A stretch of DNA of 64,000 bases from Isoetes taiwanensis (taxonomy: Eukaryota; Streptophyta; Lycopodiopsida; Isoetales; Isoetaceae): NCBI GenBank assembly GCA_021234155.1, contig JAJEKV010000033.1, positions 11,356,163 to 11,420,162 on the forward strand, written 5' to 3'. The first letter of the stretch is position 1; every line of letters starts with the position of its first letter. This document shows, one piece after another, positions 59,228-64,000 of this stretch. The notes under the pieces are model-generated. The model made no database searches. It was not told the origin of the DNA and saw only the letters and a program-made list of their open reading frames with translations. A program made the translations under genes and the position numbers.

Positions 59228-60149
59228 GGCTGAACATATGTTAGGCCTACCTCACAAATTCATATGTAGCAAAGCATTTTTTTGGAGTTGTGGATAAACC
59301 AAATTTACACCTTCTAACTGTGTTTCCTATTTTCACTTCAGAAGTTCACAAGAAGAGTATGGGGCCATAGCCTAGTTATGGGGAATTAACTGAGCACATT
59401 CCACATGAACATTTAGACTTTGTCGGTCTTGAAAAGATATCAACTCTTTGTACGTCACAGTTTTGTCCTTCAAGATTAGTTGTCTTTTTCACTTGTGTTC
59501 CAAGAGGATTGGCCTATACAAGCTTAAGCTTATTAGATCAAGTTCTAATCAAGACTTTGTTAATACGATTCTACTGAATTGAGCATGTAAAATGTCTTCT
59601 TTAACTTTGGAAAATACCCTGCAACATGAGCAAGAATGTTCTATGTTGTCCAAAGTGTGGTGGGTGCCTTGAAGTGTCATGTCTGGCTATAAATTCTTCT
59701 TTCCATTGAATGTAAAGTCATTGTATATACCATGGTAAGGTAAAATAAGGCCATCTCTGGCACGTGTTCGACTAGAAATTTTACAAATTGGCAAATGACA
59801 TTTGAGTTGCATAATGACATTTGAGTTGCACGGAAGGAAAGTGAAAGCTTTGTTGTTTTAGTGTTGACCTTGAGAGTGACAATATGAGATACATGGCACG
59901 TCAACAAGGAGATGGGTATGGTTGAATATATGGTTGGAGACCATTCTCCAAGTTCATCCAATTCTCCAAGTTCATCCAAAATTAGATATCAGTTTGAAGC
60001 AGCACACCAACAAGGACATGGCTATAGTTAGACACAATCTCGAAGTTTATCCAATTGATTTATAGCTCTATATAGATATTTCATTGAATTATAATCAGTT
60101 TTTGTTTAGACTCAGAGGCCATGATTATAGGTCATGATTATGGATAATT
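59228..60149. other. Upstream of the kinase; no gene recognised
   Basis: This would include the kinase promoter. Short duplications (CCAAGTTCATCCAATT, GACATTTGAGTTGCA) are present. A 100-codon minus frame is unsupported. Confidence 0.45.
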
Positions 60150-60525
60150 TGACTAAGTTTTTTGAACATAAACAGGGGGAATTTCTGGATGATGCAAATC
60201 ATCAAGATAAAATTTTGGCAAAACAGCCCGACCCACTGCCTCAATCTCGGAAGCCTTAACTCCTGCTAACGAAACGTAGATCAGCAGCGGCAGATTCAGA
60301 TACAAAATTATACAGCAGCCATGCAATTGGGTATAAAATTAACAGCAGCACAGCTCTGATCAAACCTCTGGTTTCAAAAGCAACCAACATGAAATAAGGA
60401 AAAGAGCTTCTGGTTTTAAGCAAAATCCCATCTAGATCCGCGGCAACAATTTGCTTCTCTCGCCCTTCGGAACTGCATTGATCAATCACTGGAAAGGATA
60501 AAAAATCAAAACTCTTGCAACCCAT
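60150..60525 (-). pseudogene. Glycerol-3-phosphate acyltransferase (GPAT4/8-like) N-terminal relic
   Basis: From the ATG at 60525 the protein reads FPVIDQCSSEGREKQIVAAD, LDGILL, RSSFPYFMLVAFE and YPIAWLLYNFVSES. This matches the N-terminal phosphatase-like (HAD) and membrane part of land-plant sn-2 GPATs, enzymes of cutin and suberin synthesis. After FVSES a frame change is needed to continue with IYVSLAGVKASEIEAVGRAV and LPKFYLDDLH. The similarity then stops. The HAD motif DLDGTLL is DLDGILL here. No acyltransferase H-x4-D block is present. It is a truncated copy with one frameshift. Confidence 0.75.
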
Positions 60526-60649
60526 GTTTGGATCTATATGCAACTCAAAAATCATCCAAATTTGGGCGGATTTTTGAGGAATGGAATGCCGGAATTGGCT
60601 TTGGGGGTCATAGTTTATTGGCAAAGGATCGTACGAGCGATCAGGGAAG

Positions 60650-60757
60650 AAGGGGATAAACACCCCTGAGAGCCCATTACCTCAGATAAACTGGCGAGCC
60701 CGGAGGGGCGAGCCAGTTTATCTGAGGTAATGGGCGAGCAGGGGTGTTTATCCCCTT
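60650..60757. repeat. 108-bp hairpin with 46-bp arms
   Basis: Arms 60650-60695 and 60712-60757 are reverse complements except for a 3-4 base block (AGAG versus CTCG reading), separated by a 16-bp GC-rich loop. The left arm starts AAGGGGATAAACACCCCTG. Confidence 0.95.
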
Positions 60758-60791
60758 TAACCGGGCAGGCAAGCTGCCTCATCCGTTGCTG

Positions 60792-60902
60792 GATTATCAG
60801 AGGTTCGGGCAGGCAGCAGATGGGTTATCAGAGGTTTGGGAGGCTGCACAGCTCGATTATCAGAGGTTCGGGGCTGTCCAGATCGATTATCATAGGTTCG
60901 GG
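60792..60902. repeat. Four spaced 18-bp repeats
   Basis: GATTATCAGAGGTTCGGG occurs at 60792, 60823 (two changes), 60855 and 60885 (one change), spaced 31, 32 and 30 bp. A shorter GATTATCGG lies at 61350. Confidence 0.9.
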
Positions 60903-61079
60903 GATGTCCCTCCCAGAAGTCTGCTTGCCCTGTCCACCGTTGTGCAAGCTGTTGTGCCTCCCAGAAGTTTTGATTGCCTGTTATGCCCTATCACAGGGCA
61001 TGAATCAATGGCCAGGAATGCTTGGATCCAAACGCCTGCCGGTTAAGAAAGAGTCAGGATCATGCAATGGCTGGCCAGT

Positions 61080-61305
61080 GGGTTCGGCGAACCCGGCAGG
61101 CCCGCAATAAATGCCTGCCATGCTCTCTGCATGCCATCCGCCCTGCCAGCCAACCGTACTAACCCCGGTTTGGGGTTCGCCTGGGCGAACCCGGTAGCAA
61201 TGGCCACGCAAACATATGCCCCCGCGATGCCCCGCCACGTCAATTGCGGTTTCGCCTGGGCGAATCCCACGGGTTCGCCTGGGTGAATTTCCAGCGAACC
61301 CGGTT
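61080..61305. repeat. Cluster of GGTTCGCC...GGCGAACC palindromes
   Basis: GGGTTCGGCGAACCC is at 61080-61094, GGGTTCGCCTGGGCGAACCC at 61173-61192, TTCGCCTGGGCGAA at 61251-61264, and the degenerate GGTTCGCCTGGGTGAA at 61272-61287. The half-site GCGAACCCGG is at 61294. The DNA is GC-rich compared with its surroundings. Confidence 0.85.
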
Positions 61306-61440
61306 GGCCTGATGAGTCAGTTTCGGGAGCCGATCGAAGCACCGTACTTGGATTATCGGCTCCAAAGTCTATGTTTCAAGATTAGAACCTCTAAGACGGA
61401 TTGCATCCTCTGGAGCTCAAGAATCCTCTCCTTCATGTAT

Positions 61441-61723
61441 GGGGGGAAGGAAATCGGGACCCCCCGCGATGGGGATGGGGAGCTTCATGACCGGGCGGCA
61501 ATGAGCAGTCCCCCCGCCCATCGCTAGGGGACCGATTTGCTTCCCCCCACAACATGGAAGATGGGAGCTGCATTTTTTTACCGATTCTTGTTCTTGATTG
61601 CACCGGCTTGATCTTGATCTTCACCGGCTGAGCGGAATGGCAGCCCCTCTTTCCATTCCGGAGTGTAGGGGACTGCCACATGGCAGCACCAGGTTGATTC
61701 CGGCGACCCATCTTCCATGTTGT
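61441..61723. repeat. Two adjacent foldbacks
   Basis: GGGGGGAAGGAAATCGG (61441-61457) pairs with 61532-61548 (one mismatch). Immediately after, ACAACATGGAAGATGGG (61549-61565) pairs exactly with 61707-61723. The structures abut. Confidence 0.85.
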
Positions 61724-62894
61724 GTGCAGAAGGCCTTGTGCTTATGACTTGTGCCATGCCCAGAACAAACCCTGCTTTCTTCTTACTTTTCTGAAGCCCA
61801 GGCTCAACCTCCTCGTCCTCAAAGCTAAAAGCAAACTAGTTATGGAGGAGGGCCTCTTCCCGGCCTCTTCAACACAAATGACTCCTCACCCGTCTTCGTC
61901 CTCTACAAAGCTCAAGAACTAGAAATATAAGTGCCAGTATGCTGAAGCCGGTCTTCTATGTTGGACAAGAGGGACAAGAAGTTTAGAATCAGAAATAGAG
62001 ATGACAAAAAGGGTCTTTTAGCCCATTGCTTTGTCATCAAAGAATAGAACGAAGCATAATGACACAAATATAAACAGAGTCACGTGCACAAAGTAATGGT
62101 AAACAAAGTCTTATCTGCTAGGCTATAGCTGGGCAGTAAAACCATTTGCCACAAATTGGGTCTTCAAAATGCGAAAAGCAAATTGGGCCATTTCTGAGCA
62201 GAGAAGCAAGGAAGCGGGAAAGGAGATACTGCAGGTCGGAAAGGAGGGAAATGGAAGCAGCAAAGAAAACACAGGAAATAAATCTGGCCTGTTAAACCAG
62301 GTCGTTGATTCAGGGCCAATAATATGGCAGTACTTGGATCACTATCTCAGCCGCTGATTTTGGGCCAATAGAATCGCAATACCTGGATCACAATCTCAGC
62401 TGCTCTCAGCTGTTGGATGCAATACAATTCTATCCTGCCTATTTTTTTAACTTTCAGCATTGACTAATGTAGCGATCACATGGCGCTTGATTTCTGCGGG
62501 GGCTGAACCCTTGATATCCCGCGCTGAACGCTTGAACCCAGCAGCCATTCACATGCTGCTGATCATGCTGTGTAGAAAACTTTTCAGCAGCTGCTTGAAC
62601 TCATGACGTGGCATCGCCTTTCAACCATGAAATATTGAGAATCAGCTAGGTATACAAACGCAGACCACACCCATAGTTTTACCCCCTGGGTTTGCCGAAA
62701 TCGTGATGTGGCCTACTCAAAGCTCTTCCATCTAAGCTACTCCAGCCCTCGAAGTTTTCCTTCCAGATTCATCTATTGTTGGATTAGCATGAACCATACT
62801 ACCTTTGATTTTGTGGAATTCCATATTTTTTCAATTCCATTACCTTTGTTTTTCTGGAATTCCACAGCAAGGGTTTGCTGGTGTTCTCCTTCAG
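61724..62894. other. No gene recognised
   Basis: A near-duplicate of TTGGATCACTATCTCAGCCGCTG / CTGGATCACAATCTCAGCTGCT lies near 62334 and 62382. No domain or RNA gene is seen. Confidence 0.45.
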
Positions 62895-63870
62895 GTGCAG
62901 AAGGCATTTTTGGCGCGGGCACTTGGGGTGAAACCTTCAGTCCCCTATCAGATTCTGCTGCAGAAAACTGGATTCTTGCCGCTTCAACGGGCAGCCCTTG
63001 ATAGACACATCGTCTATTTTCGAAAAGTGGTTACTATGGGTGATGCTCGGCCCCCGACCGGGCTTACGCCGCGGGCAATGCGCCCGCAATGCTCGGGGCC
63101 TATTGGAGGGTAAGAGAGATCGGTGGTTCGCCCGATGGAATGTGCGAGAGCACAAAAAGTCGCGTCGCGTGGACACAGAGGCCGATCGTGACATACCGGG
63201 GAGTACCTGGGCGCTTGCTTCCTTGGCAAGCTCGGGGACCCCTACGGCTCTAGAGCGAGGTTAAAACGGCCCATTACAAGGAGCACATCAACCTCGTGTT
63301 AGCGGGGCCCATATGCGTCCCAAATTTGCCCAAAAAAAGCCAAACTCATTGCCTCCATTCGCACAGTGCCTACCAAGCGTGTGGATTGGGGAGCCCCGCC
63401 AGACGTGCTCTGTCGGTCTTTGCCAAACGGGTGCCATTGAGGATGAGTCTCACACTTTCCGAGTTGCCCGGCATTCGGGCCAGATCCGGGCGATCGCTCC
63501 CCTTAGTACGGTAGGACTTGCCCCTACATTTGCCGATGAACACACCGTCGCGTGCTCGGGGTCGCATATCATTGAGGTAATCGGATCTGCGAGAGCTCAC
63601 CTTTGCCCCGCTGGGCCGCCTCCGTGATCGGCTCTACTAAAAGTTGCGGTGCATGAGTGTATATATTTGTGTGTTTTTGCATTTTGTATATTAGAACAGT
63701 TTGTCAGTAGGCTGATTGCTGCCACGTTTTTTCCCTCGAAAACCCTTTGGGGCAGGGGTTTTTTAATCCGGGTAGTAATCCGCTTGCTGCGCTTTTGTAT
63801 TGGGTCCCATAGACCGATTGGTCTCCGTGGACGATAAAAATACCTTCCTTCCTTCCTTCCTTCCTTCCTT
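62895..63870 (+). mobile_element. LINE 3' fragment (copy 3, related subfamily)
   Basis: It begins with VQKAFLARALGVKPSVPYQI (compare KAFLTYSLGVKD in copy 1), the region after the reverse transcriptase. A Cys/His motif CQTGAIEDESHTF follows near 63420-63460, then a 3' UTR ending GTGGACGATAAAAATACC and (TTCC)n at 63843-63870. It is severely 5'-truncated and frame-broken. Sequence differs clearly from copies 1 and 2 but the terminal motif is shared. 63871-64000 has nothing recognised. Confidence 0.7.
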
Positions 63871-64000
63871 TGAACTAATAGCTTTGTCAACTAATTTATG
63901 AGCAAACGTGCAGAACAAAAGGCAAGCAAATTTGATTGAAGAAGAATGATGGACTTTTGGATTCGAGGCAAAAAGAGCATGATCACGGCACAAATTCTTG

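Noticed and set aside
60730-61527. GC-rich overlapping frames
   Set aside because: They arise from the hairpin, spaced repeats and palindromes, and exist in several frames on both strands at once.

Overview
This is a stretch of a large plant nuclear genome. It has long AT-rich intergenic DNA, canonical GT-AG introns and many decayed transposons. Plant-specific families are present: a WAK-like receptor kinase, a laccase, a glycerol-3-phosphate acyltransferase (GPAT), a plant TauE/SafE exporter and PLS-class PPR repeats. The repeat load, GATA/TTCC microsatellites and pseudogene density suggest a homosporous fern or another seedless vascular plant. That placement is inference; no lineage-diagnostic sequence was tested.

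Layout. 1-5130: a foldback repeat, a minus-strand SINE, a receptor-kinase relic and short tandem duplications. 5134-~9950: a long, mutated APE-type LINE on the minus strand. ~10260-13540: remnants that look like LTR retrotransposon DNA. 13541-18100: a broken minus-strand transposase-like coding region, split by a 1.68-kb solo LTR (5-bp target duplication) and by a 57-bp retroposon tail (46-bp target duplication). 19200-19570: two SINEs. 20204-22235: a laccase gene with all copper motifs but two frameshifts. 23336-23565: a SINE. 25859-28405: an AT-rich nested repeat complex. 32995-35293: TauE/SafE and PPR relics. 36315-37563: an unknown two-exon gene. 39044-41656: an uninterrupted 870-codon gene. 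42776-47542: a CACTA-like element with 41-bp terminal inverted repeats and a TGG duplication. 48410-48930: a reverse-transcriptase zinc-binding relic. 51600-53194: a HUH/Rep-type endonuclease region resembling replitron transposons. 53683-56742: a second LINE, inverted to the first. 57576-59227: an intact WAK-like kinase. 60150-60525: a GPAT relic. 60650-61723: hairpins and palindromes. 62895-63870: a third LINE 3' end.

How it fits together. Only the receptor kinase is both recognisable and apparently intact. The 870-codon ORF and the two-exon unknown gene are also uninterrupted but unidentified. The other recognisable host genes are decayed or partial copies. The three LINE 3' ends and at least five SINE-like sequences share a terminal motif (GTGGACGNTAAAATA-like) followed by different microsatellites, which fits SINEs borrowing the LINE retrotransposition machinery. 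The most unusual item is the Rep/HUH region near 52 kb, with a possible second relic beside the CACTA element.
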